Of a stretch of 64,000 nt of DNA, positions 27,802 to 36,186 are shown piece by piece (position 1 is the first letter of the stretch; each line of letters starts with the position of its first letter). This DNA comes from Pseudomonas sp. 7SR1 (GTDB taxonomy: Bacteria; Pseudomonadota; Gammaproteobacteria; Pseudomonadales; Pseudomonadaceae). The stretch spans positions 2,020,001 through 2,084,000 of the forward strand of contig NZ_LT707064.1 in assembly GCF_900156465.1 (NCBI RefSeq), written 5' to 3'. The translations under genes and the position numbers were made by a program. The notes below the pieces were generated by a model, which saw only the letters and a list, made by a program, of their open reading frames with translations, had not been told where the DNA came from and did no database searches.

Positions 27802-28905
27802 ATGACGTCGTCCAACTCCGGGGCCCAACCCCAGAACCGTGCGCCTCAATCCATCGGCTTTTTGCTGCTGGACAATTTCACGCTGATTTCCCTGGCGTCC
27901 GCGGTGGAACCGCTACGCATGGCCAACCAGTTATCCGGCCGCGAGCTGTATCGCTGGACCACTCTCACCGTCGACGGCGGGCAGGTCTGGGCCAGTGACG
28001 GTCTGCAGATCACCCCGGACGCCTCCATGCACAAAGCCCCGCCGCTGGACACCGTGATTGTCTGCGGCGGCATCGGGATCCAGCGCACCGTGACCCGCGA
28101 GCATGTGTCCTGGTTGCAAGGCCAGGCCCGTCAGTCCCGCCGCCTCGGCGCGGTCTGTACCGGCAGTTGGGCCTTGGCCTGCGCCGGCCTGCTGGACGGT
28201 TTCGATTGCAGCGTGCACTGGGAATGCCTGGCAGCGATGCAGGAAGCCTTTCCACGGGTGTCGATGAGCACCCGCCTGTTCACCCTCGACCGCAACCGCT
28301 TCACCAGTTCCGGCGGCACCGCGCCGCTGGACATGATGCTGCACCTGATCAGTCGCGATCATGGTCGCGAACTGTCGGCGGCGATTTCCGAGATGTTCGT
28401 CTACGAGCGCATTCGCAACGAGCAGGATCACCAACGCGTGCCGCTCAAGCACATGCTCGGCACCAACCAGCCGAAGTTGCAGGAAATCGTCGCGCTGATG
28501 GAGGCCAATCTCGAAGAGCCGATCGACCTGGACGAGCTGGCGGTCTATGTCTCCGTGTCCCGGCGTCAGCTGGAGCGGTTGTTCCAGAAATACCTGCACT
28601 GCTCGCCGTCGCGCTATTACCTCAAGCTGCGGCTGATTCGTGCACGGCAACTGCTCAAGCAGACGCCGATGTCGATCATCGAAGTGGCGTCGGTGTGCGG
28701 TTTCGTCTCCACGCCGCACTTCTCCAAGTGCTACCGCGAATATTTCGGTATTCCGCCACGGGACGAGCGCGTAGGCTCCAACACCACGCAACAGGTCGCC
28801 ATGGTACCGCTGCCGCAGGCCATGGTGCTGTCGCCATTGTCCGGCCCGCTGTCGGCGCTCAGCCAGGCGCGCAATGAGTCGACGTTTGCCAGTGTAAGGC
28901 TGTAG
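27802..28905 (+). CDS. gbdR: Glycine betaine/dimethylglycine-responsive activator GbdR
   Basis: A 367-residue AraC-type regulator with a DJ-1/PfpI-like (class I glutamine amidotransferase-like) ligand domain at about 15 to 200 and two helix-turn-helix motifs at about 228 to 325 (LDELAVYVSVSRRQLERLFQKY; IIEVASVCGFVSTPHFSKCYRE). GbdR binds glycine betaine or dimethylglycine and activates choXWV, gbcAB, dgc, sox and sdaB genes in P. aeruginosa. Here it sits beside those same targets. A 40-residue low-complexity C-terminal tail is present. A long REP hairpin with a T-run closes the gene. Confidence 0.95.
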   Translation: MTSSNSGAQPQNRAPQSIGFLLLDNFTLISLASAVEPLRMANQLSGRELYRWTTLTVDGGQVWASDGLQITPDASMHKAPPLDTVIVCGGIGIQRTVTREHVSWLQGQARQSRRLGAVCTGSWALACAGLLDGFDCSVHWECLAAMQEAFPRVSMSTRLFTLDRNRFTSSGGTAPLDMMLHLISRDHGRELSAAISEMFVYERIRNEQDHQRVPLKHMLGTNQPKLQEIVALMEANLEEPIDLDELAVYVSVSRRQLERLFQKYLHCSPSRYYLKLRLIRARQLLKQTPMSIIEVASVCGFVSTPHFSKCYREYFGIPPRDERVGSNTTQQVAMVPLPQAMVLSPLSGPLSALSQARNESTFASVRL

Positions 28906-28919
28906 ACCGCAGCGCCTTC

Positions 28920-28987
28920 ATCGCGAGCAGGCTCGCTCCCACAGCAGAACCCTGTGGAAGCGAGCCTGCTCGCGATTGGTTTTTTTC
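28920..28987 (+). terminator. REP-derived hairpin terminator after gbdR
   Basis: ATCGCGAGCAGGCTCGC with CCCACAG and its mirror CTGTGG with GCGAGCCTGCTCGCGAT form a stem of more than 20 pairs with a short loop, followed by seven T residues. A REP pair appears to have become the terminator of gbdR, overlapping the last bases of the convergent small gene. Confidence 0.7.
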
Positions 28988-29249
28988 AGGCGCTGTGGTT
29001 CTGCTGGTATTCCATCAATGCTGGCAGAAGTTGCTTGTCGATGGCCTGGCGAACCGCCGGCAGGATGGTGGCGCTGCTGGTGTACATGTCCTTGACCATC
29101 CGGCGCAGATCATTGGCGCGAGCCCTGTCCAGGCCACGCACGGCGCACAAGCAGGCCTGTTCGGCGGTGGCTCCGCTGGGTATCTGCAGGCCCAGGGCCT
29201 TGAGATGGCCCAGCAAGTCTTCCTGGTCGATCAAATCGGCGTGCATCAT
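28986..29249 (-). CDS. Hypothetical protein, 87 residues
   Basis: I do not recognise a family. It starts MMHADLIDQEDLLGHLKALG, and an AAGGA eight bases before the ATG at 29249 decides the start. It is predicted all-helical and soluble, with two cysteines (EQACLCAV). It ends facing the gbdR terminator. A longer frame to 29378 lacks a ribosome binding site. Codon use matches neighbouring genes, so it is probably real. There is no operon partner on the same strand; the next gene upstream is 370 bases away. Confidence 0.6.
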   Translation of the reverse strand: MMHADLIDQEDLLGHLKALGLQIPSGATAEQACLCAVRGLDRARANDLRRMVKDMYTSSATILPAVRQAIDKQLLPALMEYQQNHSA

Positions 29250-29461
29250 GACGCTTTTCCTTGTTCCGGGATTGGGGTCTGCCTCGATTCTGGTAGCCAC
29301 CCGAAGCGGCGGCAAGGGCAAATCGTCGCGATGACCCGAATGACTATGAGCGTGTCGTTTTCGGCTAACTGACGTCATCCGCGACTGGGCACACTGGCCT
29401 CAAGCTGGATCACGATGGTTTGGTCACCCTCGCGGGAAAGCTCCTCCAGTAACGCAACCTG

Positions 29462-29497
29462 CCCCGATCCTGTCACGGCTTGATCGGGGATTTTTTT
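29462..29497 (+). terminator. Orphan rho-independent terminator, + strand
   Basis: CCCCGATC pairs with GATCGGGG and is followed by A and seven T residues. It is oriented to stop rightward transcription, yet no rightward gene precedes it: both flanking genes are leftward. The 29250 to 29617 gap therefore may encode a short RNA ending here. Confidence 0.7.
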
Positions 29498-29578
29498 GCC
29501 CGGTGAATCAGGCGTGGGTGTCGAGCTTGATGGACGGTTATCACCAGCAGGCTTCCCCGCACCGGGTCGCAGGCTCGT

Positions 29579-29603
29579 CGTGGGAGCGAGCCTGCTCGCG
29601 ATG
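29579..29603. repeat. Single REP unit
   Basis: TGGGAGCGAGCCTGCTCGCG followed by ATGG, without a facing partner, just after the end of the gamma-butyrobetaine dioxygenase gene. Confidence 0.8.
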
Positions 29604-29617
29604 GACGAAGACACGGT

Positions 29618-30781
29618 CTAGCGTTGCAGCACCAGGATCCGCGACAGCAATTCATCCCGATCCACATAGCAGCCCTGGAAGTGCCGTGCCCCGGTGGCCG
29701 GGTCGAAGGCGTTGCGGGCGTGAAGGGTGCGGCGGTTGTCGAAGCACCACAACTGACCGGGCTCCAGGCGCTGCACGAGACGAAACGCGGGTTCGCGGGT
29801 CAGGGCGATGAAGCGTCGGTAGGCGCGGTAGAGCCTGGGCATCTGTTCGACCGAGGTGTCGAAGGGCCCTCGCAGGAAGTTCGCCATACGGATCTCGGCA
29901 ACCTGCCCCTGGCTATCGAGCGCGATGATGGGGGCCAGGCAGCGGTAGTCGCTGTGACGGTCCTTGTTGCGAAACTCCACCGGAATCCGGCACAGGGCAT
30001 CGAAGGCCTCGGGGTCTTCCTGGCGCAGGGCCTCGGCAATGGCGAAGCCGTCGACGAAGATGCTCTCGCCGCCGCTGGCGTCATTGACCAGGCAATGCAG
30101 GAACTGCAGGCCGGGCTGCAATTCCCGGGTCGGCAAGTCGCTGTGCAGCGGCAGGTTGAAAGCGGTGTAGGCGTTGCTGTCGGCATCGGCCTTGGACTGC
30201 ACGTTGAACAGCACGCCGAAGTTGCTTTCGCGAATGAAGGCGATGCGCTGGGCGACCGCCTTCAGCGAACCGGGTTCGGTGGGCACGCCACGGACCTGGG
30301 TCAGGCCGACGTCACGCACTGCCAGCAACCACTGCAACAGGGCATCGGCCTCGTTCATCACCGCGTGGTAATCGAATACCGGCAGTTGCAGGTCGTGCCG
30401 CCACAGTCGGCTTTTCGGCCTGTTCGCCCGCCTTTCGCTGCGCGACTGCTCATCATAGGCGTGGGCGCGCAGCCAGCCCGGGTCGAAACGGCTCTGGTGG
30501 CCGTCCTGCCAATCCACGCACAGGCAGCCCTGGTCATCGAGGCGCAGGGTGGCGGGCTCCAGGTCTTCAGGCACATCGACGATTTCCAGTACCTGTTCAC
30601 GGGTGACGGTATAGACGCACCGTGGGCAGGGACAGTTGTCCCGCAGCCATTGGTGATGGAACGGGCTGATGCGACCGTCGGCCCAGGTGACCTGCACCTG
30701 GTCGTCCAGGGCTCTCGCCGTGACCGGCGCACACACCAGAGGGTAACGACGGAAGTCGGCAACAGTGGCGGCGGTGTTCAT
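29618..30781 (-). CDS. Gamma-butyrobetaine dioxygenase
   Basis: A 387-residue Fe(II)/2-oxoglutarate oxygenase that hydroxylates gamma-butyrobetaine to L-carnitine. The N-terminal small domain has the zinc site DNCPCPRC (about 49 to 56) plus LRAHAYD. The double-stranded beta-helix core carries the iron ligands in LPLHSDLPTRE and in RRTLHARNAF, and the 2-oxoglutarate arginine in GARHFQGCYVDRDEL. It is the last gene of the leftward carnitine operon, 20 bases after cdhB. This lets gamma-butyrobetaine enter the same route as carnitine. TauD-like oxygenases are the alternative, but the N-terminal zinc domain argues against them. Confidence 0.9.
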   Translation of the reverse strand: MNTAATVADFRRYPLVCAPVTARALDDQVQVTWADGRISPFHHQWLRDNCPCPRCVYTVTREQVLEIVDVPEDLEPATLRLDDQGCLCVDWQDGHQSRFDPGWLRAHAYDEQSRSERRANRPKSRLWRHDLQLPVFDYHAVMNEADALLQWLLAVRDVGLTQVRGVPTEPGSLKAVAQRIAFIRESNFGVLFNVQSKADADSNAYTAFNLPLHSDLPTRELQPGLQFLHCLVNDASGGESIFVDGFAIAEALRQEDPEAFDALCRIPVEFRNKDRHSDYRCLAPIIALDSQGQVAEIRMANFLRGPFDTSVEQMPRLYRAYRRFIALTREPAFRLVQRLEPGQLWCFDNRRTLHARNAFDPATGARHFQGCYVDRDELLSRILVLQR

Positions 30782-30801
30782 GACGTTCTCCGGATCGGGG
30801 C

Positions 30802-31278
30802 TTAGCGGGCGGGTGGCAAGGCGATGACTCGGCCGATGTAGGCCGGGAGCGGCAGCTCGGACTGCTCGTCCAGCAAGGCCTTGAGCCTGGCCAGGGTCGG
30901 TTCTGTGAACGGGGCCGAATGCGGGCCGGCCAGGTCGACGTGCAGCAGCATTTGCTCATTGCCCGCCAACGCTTTGTCCCCGCCGGCCAGATGCAGGCTG
31001 TGATAGAGGTGCAAACGCTTGGCGTCGTGACCGATGATCTGCGTACGCACCTCCACGTCGACATCCACCTTCACTTCGTGCAGGTAATTGAGGTGCAGTT
31101 CGAGGGTGAACAGCGAATGGCCGCTGGTATCGCGGTTCTGGCTGTCCATGCCGAGCAGGTCCATCAGCGCGTCGGTGGCGTAGCTGAAAATCAACAGGTA
31201 ATAGGCATCGCGCAGATGGCCGTTGTAATCGACCCACTCGGGACGGATATGGGTTTGGTAAGTGGTGAGGGTGGGCAT
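30802..31278 (-). CDS. cdhB: Hot-dog thioesterase of carnitine catabolism (CdhB)
   Basis: A 158-residue hot-dog-fold thioesterase. EWVDYNGHLRDAYYLLIFSYATDAL near the start is the 4-hydroxybenzoyl-CoA-type catalytic segment, with Asp17 of VDYNGH as the likely general base. From its place beside cdhA and cdhC it is expected to hydrolyse betainyl-CoA to glycine betaine and CoA, joining carnitine breakdown to the betaine pathway. It lies 20 bases before the dioxygenase gene and 170 bases after cdhA, with a REP pair in the latter gap. Confidence 0.85.
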   Translation of the reverse strand: MPTLTTYQTHIRPEWVDYNGHLRDAYYLLIFSYATDALMDLLGMDSQNRDTSGHSLFTLELHLNYLHEVKVDVDVEVRTQIIGHDAKRLHLYHSLHLAGGDKALAGNEQMLLHVDLAGPHSAPFTEPTLARLKALLDEQSELPLPAYIGRVIALPPAR

Positions 31279-31316
31279 GGTTCAGGTCCGACAATTGGGG
31301 TGACTGGGCTGGCGCT

Positions 31317-31410
31317 ATGGCGAGCAGGCTCGCTCCCTCAGGGGATCTGCTGGGTGAAAGCAATCGTGTTCACACCGCCAGACCTGTGGGAGCGAGCTTG
31401 CTCGCGATGG
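31317..31410. repeat. REP-type palindrome pair between cdhA and cdhB
   Basis: GGCGAGCAGGCTCGCTCCCT and TGTGGGAGCGAGCTTGCTCG face each other across about 45 bases inside the leftward cdh operon. Confidence 0.88.
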
Positions 31411-31446
31411 GGCCAGACCTAGACCTGCTGGCCCTGAAACCAGGGT

Positions 31447-32412
31447 TTACTCTTCGAAAGCCATGCCGTGCTTGGCCTTGGTGGTCTTCACCGCCTCCAG
31501 TACGGCCAGGAGGCAATCGTCACGATAGCGCTCCAGGGCCGGGATGCTGTGGTTGCCCAGTTGCTCGCTCGTCCCGTCCACCACGTCGTCGATCAGTTTG
31601 TCGGTGAGTTCCGGGGCCGGCAGGTAGGTCCAGGGCAGTTGCAGCGCCGGGCCGAACTGGGCCATGAAGTGGCGCATCCCGGCATCGCCGCCGGCCAGGG
31701 TATACGTCAGGAACGTACCCATGAACGACCAGCGCAAACCGGCGCCAAAGCGGATCGCGTCATCGATCTCGCCCGTGGTCGCCACGCCGTCGTTGACCAG
31801 GTGCAGCGCCTCGCGCCACAGCGCTTCGAGCAGGCGGTCGGCGATGAACCCAGGTACTTCCTTGCGGACATGCAGCGGCCGCATGCCAAGGGATTCGTAC
31901 ACGCGCATCGCGGCCTGGACGGCCTCGGGAGCGGTATCCTTGCCACCCACCACCTCCACCAGGGGCAACAGGTAGACCGGGTTGAACGGGTGTCCGACCA
32001 CGCAGCGTTCCGGGTGGGTCGCACCTTCGTAGAACTCGCTGGGCAACAGCCCCGAAGTGCTGGAACCGATCAATGCATTCGGCTTGGCGGCGGCGCTGAT
32101 CTGGCCGTGCAGTTCGAGCTTCAGTTCCAGGCGCTCGGGGGCGCTTTCCTGGATGAAATCGGCGTCGCGCACGCATTCCTCGATGGTCGCGACAAAGCGC
32201 AGCCGATCCTGCGAGGCTCCGGGTGCCAGGCCCTGTTTTTCCAGCGCTCCCCAGGCATTCGCGACGCGCTTGCGCAGGGCCGCCTCGGCGCCCGGCGCCG
32301 GATCCCAGGCCACGACGTCCAGGCCATGGGCCAGGGCGCGGCTGACCCAGCCGCTGCCGATCACGCCGCTGCCCAGGGCGGCGAAGGTCTTGATGTTGGT
32401 GATAAAGCTCAT
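31447..32412 (-). CDS. cdhA: L-carnitine dehydrogenase
   Basis: A 321-residue NAD-dependent 3-hydroxyacyl-CoA-dehydrogenase-like enzyme that oxidises L-carnitine to 3-dehydrocarnitine. The Rossmann motif [13 protein letters not shown] is at about 10 to 22. [11 protein letters not shown] and [17 protein letters not shown] (catalytic His region) are family signatures, followed by the helical C-terminal domain ([19 protein letters not shown]). The start at 32412 (MSFITNIK) avoids a REP-encoded N-terminal extension present in the longer frame. It lies between cdhC and cdhB. Confidence 0.94.
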   Translation of the reverse strand: MSFITNIKTFAALGSGVIGSGWVSRALAHGLDVVAWDPAPGAEAALRKRVANAWGALEKQGLAPGASQDRLRFVATIEECVRDADFIQESAPERLELKLELHGQISAAAKPNALIGSSTSGLLPSEFYEGATHPERCVVGHPFNPVYLLPLVEVVGGKDTAPEAVQAAMRVYESLGMRPLHVRKEVPGFIADRLLEALWREALHLVNDGVATTGEIDDAIRFGAGLRWSFMGTFLTYTLAGGDAGMRHFMAQFGPALQLPWTYLPAPELTDKLIDDVVDGTSEQLGNHSIPALERYRDDCLLAVLEAVKTTKAKHGMAFEE

Positions 32413-32443
32413 GGTGGTTTTCCTGAAGTGATTCGCCGATTCC

Positions 32444-32537
32444 CTGTGGGAGCGAGCTTGCTCGCGATGACGGTGTTCCAGGCGCAGCAAATGCACTGGA
32501 TGCGCCGACGCTATCGCGAGCAGGCTCGCTCACACAC
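32444..32537. repeat. REP-type palindrome pair between cdhC and cdhA
   Basis: CTGTGGGAGCGAGCTTGCTC and TCGCGAGCAGGCTCGCTCAC face each other across about 45 bases, the second REP pair inside this operon. Confidence 0.88.
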
Positions 32538-32595
32538 GTGATCTTGGGTGGTCTTGATGTCTGCAGTCACTGCAGATCCACTGTGCATGTTCGGT

Positions 32596-33483
32596 TTAGC
32601 CGCGCTGGACCAGACCCATTTTCTTGCGGCCCTCCGCCGGCGTGAGCACCCGGGCGCCGAGGCGGCTGAGGATCTCGCTGGCGCGTTCCACCAGTTGGCC
32701 ATTGGTGGCGAGCACGCCTTTGTCCAGCCACAGATTGTCTTCCAGCCCGACCCGTACGTTGCCCCCCAGCAGCACCGCCTGGGCGGCCATCGGCATCTGC
32801 ATGCGACCGATGCCGAAGCCGGCCCACACCGCGTCCGCCGGCAGGTTGTCGACCATGGCTTTCATGGTGGTGGTGTCGGCCGGCGCACCCCATGGGATAC
32901 CGAGGCAGAGCTGGAACAGCGGGTTGTCCAGCAGGCCTTCCTTGATCAGTTGCTTGGCGAACCACAGGTGACCGGTGTCGAAGATCTCCAGCTCGGCCTT
33001 GACCCCCAGTTCGGTGATGCGCTTGGCCCCGGCCCGCAGTTGCGCCGGGGTGGAGACGTAAATGGTGTCGCCGTCGCCGAAGTTCAGGGTGCCGCAATCC
33101 AGGGTGCAGATTTCCGGCAGCAGTTCCTCGACGTGGGCCAGGCGAGTCAACGGGCCCACCAGGTCGGTATTGGGGCCGAACTCCATCGGCCGTTCGCCGG
33201 CACCGATCTCCAGGTCACCGCCCATGCCGGCGGTGAGGTTGACGATGATGTCCACGTCCGCCTCGCGGATGCGCTCCATCACCTCGCGATACAGCGCCAC
33301 GTCACGGCTGAACTTGCCGGTCTGTGGATCGCGGACGTGGCAGTGCACCACCGTGGCCCCGGCTTTGGCAGCCTCGACAGCCGCCTCGGCGATCTGTTTC
33401 GGGGTGACCGGTACGTGGGGACTCTTGGCGGTCGTGTCGCCAGCACCGGTGAGTGCGCAGGTGATGATGACGTCATGGTTCAT
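32596..33483 (-). CDS. cdhC: Dehydrocarnitine cleavage enzyme (BKACE/DUF849)
   Basis: A 295-residue zinc-dependent beta-keto acid cleavage enzyme. It condenses 3-dehydrocarnitine with acetyl-CoA to give betainyl-CoA and acetoacetate. The DUF849 family features are the metal site VVHCHVRDP near residue 45 and the conserved [10 protein letters not shown] and [10 protein letters not shown] segments, where the Glu and Arg act in catalysis. It follows caiX by 71 bases and precedes cdhA after a REP pair. The assignment to dehydrocarnitine rests on its neighbours. Confidence 0.92.
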   Translation of the reverse strand: MNHDVIITCALTGAGDTTAKSPHVPVTPKQIAEAAVEAAKAGATVVHCHVRDPQTGKFSRDVALYREVMERIREADVDIIVNLTAGMGGDLEIGAGERPMEFGPNTDLVGPLTRLAHVEELLPEICTLDCGTLNFGDGDTIYVSTPAQLRAGAKRITELGVKAELEIFDTGHLWFAKQLIKEGLLDNPLFQLCLGIPWGAPADTTTMKAMVDNLPADAVWAGFGIGRMQMPMAAQAVLLGGNVRVGLEDNLWLDKGVLATNGQLVERASEILSRLGARVLTPAEGRKKMGLVQRG

Positions 33484-33554
33484 GGTGCGGTTTCCTTCAG
33501 GCGTGTTGAGTCACTGCGCAGCCATTGGCAGCCGCGCAGATGGGAAGCGATCGG

Positions 33555-34499
33555 TCAGTTGCTGGTGAGTTTCAGGTTTTCGGCGGCCGGCTTTCCGTCG
33601 AAGGTGGTCACACCTTCCAGCCAGCGTTGCTTGTCCTGTGGATGGTCCTTGAGCCATTGCCGGGCCGACTCCAGCGGATCCTTGTGATCGAGCAGCGGCT
33701 GCATCATCCGGCTCTCGTCTTCGGCGCTGAACGTCAGGTTGCTCAGCAGGCGGCTGACGTTCGGACATTGCTGGGCATAGTTCGGCGCGGTCACGGTCCA
33801 CACGGTGGCCATGCCTTCATTCGGGCCGAGGGCGTCCTCGCTGCCGGTGAGGTAGGTCATCTGCACGTTGACGTTCATCGGGTGCGGCGCCCAGCCGAAG
33901 AACACCACGGCCTCCTTGCGCCGCACGGCGCGGTCCACGGCGGCGAGCATACCGGCCTCGCTGGACTCCACCAGCTGGAACTTGCCCAGCCCGAACTGGT
34001 TCTTGGCGATCATCGCCTTGATCTGGGTATTGGCGCCGGAGCCGGGCTCGATGCCGTAGATCTTGCCGCCCAACTCTTTTTCGAATCTAGCGATGTCGGC
34101 GAAGGTCTTCAGGCCCTTGTCGGCCAGGTAGGTCGGCACGGCCAGGGTGGCGCGGGCGTCCTTGAGGCTGGGCTGCTCCAGCACCTTGACCTGCCTGGCC
34201 TCGACGAAGGGGGTAATGGTCTGGGTCATGAGGGGGTTCCAGTAGCCCAGGAACATGTCCAGGCGCTGGTCACGGATGCCGGCGAAGATGATCTGCTGGG
34301 AGGCGCTGGTCTGCTTGGTGTTGTAGCCGAGGCCGTCGAGCATCACCTGGGTCAGGGCGCTGGTGGCGATGACGTCGGTCCAGTTGACCACGCCCAGGCG
34401 CACGTTCTGGCACGCGGCGGGTTCGGCCGCCAGGGTCGCGGTGCTCAGGAAAGTGGTAGCGCTCAGTGCAAGGACGCAGGTGCTGATCAGTCGTTTCAT
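33555..34499 (-). CDS. caiX: Carnitine substrate-binding protein CaiX
   Basis: A 314-residue periplasmic binding protein with a clear signal peptide (MKRLISTCVLALSATTFLST, cleavage near ATLAAEP). Its OpuAC-type body parallels choX segment by segment: VVNWTDVIATSALTQVML, LGYWNPLMTQTI, IYGIEPGSGANTQ and VFFGWAPHPMN. No ATPase or permease lies in this operon; in P. aeruginosa CaiX works with CbcWV, and the same sharing with choWV at 22.4 to 24.4 kb is likely. It is the first gene of the leftward carnitine operon, divergent from cdhR. Confidence 0.93.
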   Translation of the reverse strand: MKRLISTCVLALSATTFLSTATLAAEPAACQNVRLGVVNWTDVIATSALTQVMLDGLGYNTKQTSASQQIIFAGIRDQRLDMFLGYWNPLMTQTITPFVEARQVKVLEQPSLKDARATLAVPTYLADKGLKTFADIARFEKELGGKIYGIEPGSGANTQIKAMIAKNQFGLGKFQLVESSEAGMLAAVDRAVRRKEAVVFFGWAPHPMNVNVQMTYLTGSEDALGPNEGMATVWTVTAPNYAQQCPNVSRLLSNLTFSAEDESRMMQPLLDHKDPLESARQWLKDHPQDKQRWLEGVTTFDGKPAAENLKLTSN

Positions 34500-34542
34500 G
34501 GTGGGTTCCTCGGCAGCTTATTGTTATGGGGCCCGGCATCTG

Positions 34543-34565
34543 CGTACCGGTGATGCCAAGGTACG
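34543..34565. promoter_or_regulatory. Inverted repeat in caiX/cdhR intergenic region
   Basis: Arms CGTACC and GGTACG are separated by 11 bases, 44 bases from caiX and 120 from cdhR. It could be an operator for the carnitine operon, but the arms are short and AraC-type proteins usually prefer direct repeats. Confidence 0.3.
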
Positions 34566-34685
34566 TAGCCGCGCCTTCGGCAAAACGCACTGCGGCGACG
34601 CGCTCTTGCACTACAGCGACTCTTGAATGCCCCTTGCAACTGGCGTATCAAGGTTCGCACGCTACCCGCCAACCGAGTGCGCGTC

Positions 34686-35627
34686 ATGTCCCAGGATTTC
34701 TACTTCTTGCTGATGCCGGGTTTTTCGGCCATCGGTTTCATTTCGGCCATCGAGCCGTTGCGGGTCGCCAACCGTTTTCGCGGCGAGCTGTACCGCTGGC
34801 ACGTCCTGAGTGCCGACGGCGGTGCGGTGCTGGCGAGCAACGGCATGTCGGTCAACGCCGATGCGGCATTGGAGCCGCTGAAAAAGGGCGCGACCCTGTG
34901 GGTAGTGGCGGGGTTCGAGCCGCTGAAGTTTGCCACCAAGGCCCTGGAGCGCTGGCTGCACCGGCTGGACAAGGAGGGCGTGACCCTGGGCGGAATCGAC
35001 ACCGGCAGCGTGGTGCTGGCCGAAGCGGGGTTGCTGCAAGGGTACCGGGCAACCCTGCATTGGGAGGCGATCGAGGCATTCAAGGAGTCCTATCCGCAGT
35101 TGGACGTGACCCAGGAGCTGTTCGAAATCGACCGTCGGCGCATCACCTGTGCCGGTGGCACTGCCTCCATCGACCTCATGCTCGACCTGATCGGCCAGGC
35201 CCATGGTGCTGACCTGGCCATCCAGGTCAGCGAGCAATTCGTGCTCGGGCGCATCCGTCCGCGCAAGGATCACCAGCGCATGGAGATCGCCAGTCGCTAC
35301 GGCATTCGCAACAAGAAGCTGGTGCACGTCATCGGAGAGATGGAGGCCCACAGCGAACCGCCCCTGAGCACCCTGGCGCTGGCCGAGTCCATCAACGTCA
35401 CGCGCCGCCAGCTCGAGCGCCTGTTCCGCCTGCACCTGAACGATACGCCGAGCAATTTCTACCTGCGCCTGCGCCTGGAAAAGGCCCGCCAGCTATTGCG
35501 CCAGACCGACCTGAGCGTGCTGGAGGTGAGCATCGCCTGCGGGTTCGAATCGCCGTCTTATTTCACTCGCAGTTATCGAGCTCGGTTCGAGCGCTGTCCG
35601 CGGGAAGATCGGCGCAAGGTGGTCTGA
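34686..35627 (+). CDS. cdhR: Carnitine-responsive activator CdhR
   Basis: A 313-residue AraC-type regulator with an N-terminal amidotransferase-like ligand domain (about 1 to 190) and a C-terminal double helix-turn-helix (LALAESINVTRRQLERLFRLH; LEVSIACGFESPSYFTRSYRARF). It is a paralogue of GbdR with the same architecture. Its divergent position next to caiX-cdhC-cdhA-cdhB identifies it as the carnitine activator. The start at 34686 (MSQDFYFLLMPG) begins the domain; a TTG 63 bases earlier is unlikely. Confidence 0.92.
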   Translation: MSQDFYFLLMPGFSAIGFISAIEPLRVANRFRGELYRWHVLSADGGAVLASNGMSVNADAALEPLKKGATLWVVAGFEPLKFATKALERWLHRLDKEGVTLGGIDTGSVVLAEAGLLQGYRATLHWEAIEAFKESYPQLDVTQELFEIDRRRITCAGGTASIDLMLDLIGQAHGADLAIQVSEQFVLGRIRPRKDHQRMEIASRYGIRNKKLVHVIGEMEAHSEPPLSTLALAESINVTRRQLERLFRLHLNDTPSNFYLRLRLEKARQLLRQTDLSVLEVSIACGFESPSYFTRSYRARFERCPREDRRKVV

Positions 35628-35646
35628 TGGCGCAGACATGCCCTTG

Positions 35647-35673
35647 CAGGAGCGAGCCGGCTCGCTCTCACAG
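35647..35673. repeat. Single degenerate REP unit
   Basis: AGGAGCGAGCCGGCTCGCTC followed by TCACAG, between the convergent cdhR and DUF3010 genes. Confidence 0.7.
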
Positions 35674-35693
35674 GCGATCTGCTGCCTGAGGCA

Positions 35694-36110
35694 TTATTGT
35701 TTCATCAACGCCGCACAGGCCGCCTTGTAGGCTTCATGCTGGTATTTGTTCAGCGTGGCAGGCAGGGCAAAGTCGTGCTTCTTGTTCTGCGCATTGATGG
35801 TCTGCGGGGACAGCAGCGTCGTTTCACAGCCTTCCAGCAACTGGAACACCCCTTCGATCTTGAATGTGGTGGGGCCGCCGGCGAATTCGCCTTTCTTGCT
35901 GCGTTTCTTGATGGCGATGCGTTCTATGCCGTTCTCGGTCACGAAGGCCCGTACCTGGGCGGCGAAAGCCTTGACGTTGGCGGCTTCGTCATCGTCGTCC
36001 AGGCTGATTTTCCGGGTCTTGAGCTCGACATGGCTCAACCCGTTCTGGTCCAGCGAGGCAACGGCGACAATCGCTTCGCTGCCTTTGATTTCTATGCCGC
36101 AGATAATCAT
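35694..36110 (-). CDS. DUF3010 family protein
   Basis: A 138-residue soluble protein matching the DUF3010 family by its start MIICGIEIKGSEAIVAVA and the IAIKKRSKKGEFAGGPTTFKIEG segment. The fold resembles an RNase H-like/actin-like core in which a short acidic N-terminus precedes a basic loop. No function is established. It is unrelated in sequence to the carnitine genes beside it and converges on cdhR. Confidence 0.8.
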   Translation of the reverse strand: MIICGIEIKGSEAIVAVASLDQNGLSHVELKTRKISLDDDDEAANVKAFAAQVRAFVTENGIERIAIKKRSKKGEFAGGPTTFKIEGVFQLLEGCETTLLSPQTINAQNKKHDFALPATLNKYQHEAYKAACAALMKQ

Positions 36111-36186
36111 GTATGCCCTTGGGTCTGGAGGTCGGGTGTTCCAGTGTATCGATCCCGGGGCCGGACGCCGCTACGATTTTTGCCGG

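Noticed and set aside
31317..32537. Regularly repeated palindromes that might be a CRISPR array
   Set aside because: The repeats are REP pairs with facing orientation, scattered singly over the whole window, with no regular spacers and no cas genes.
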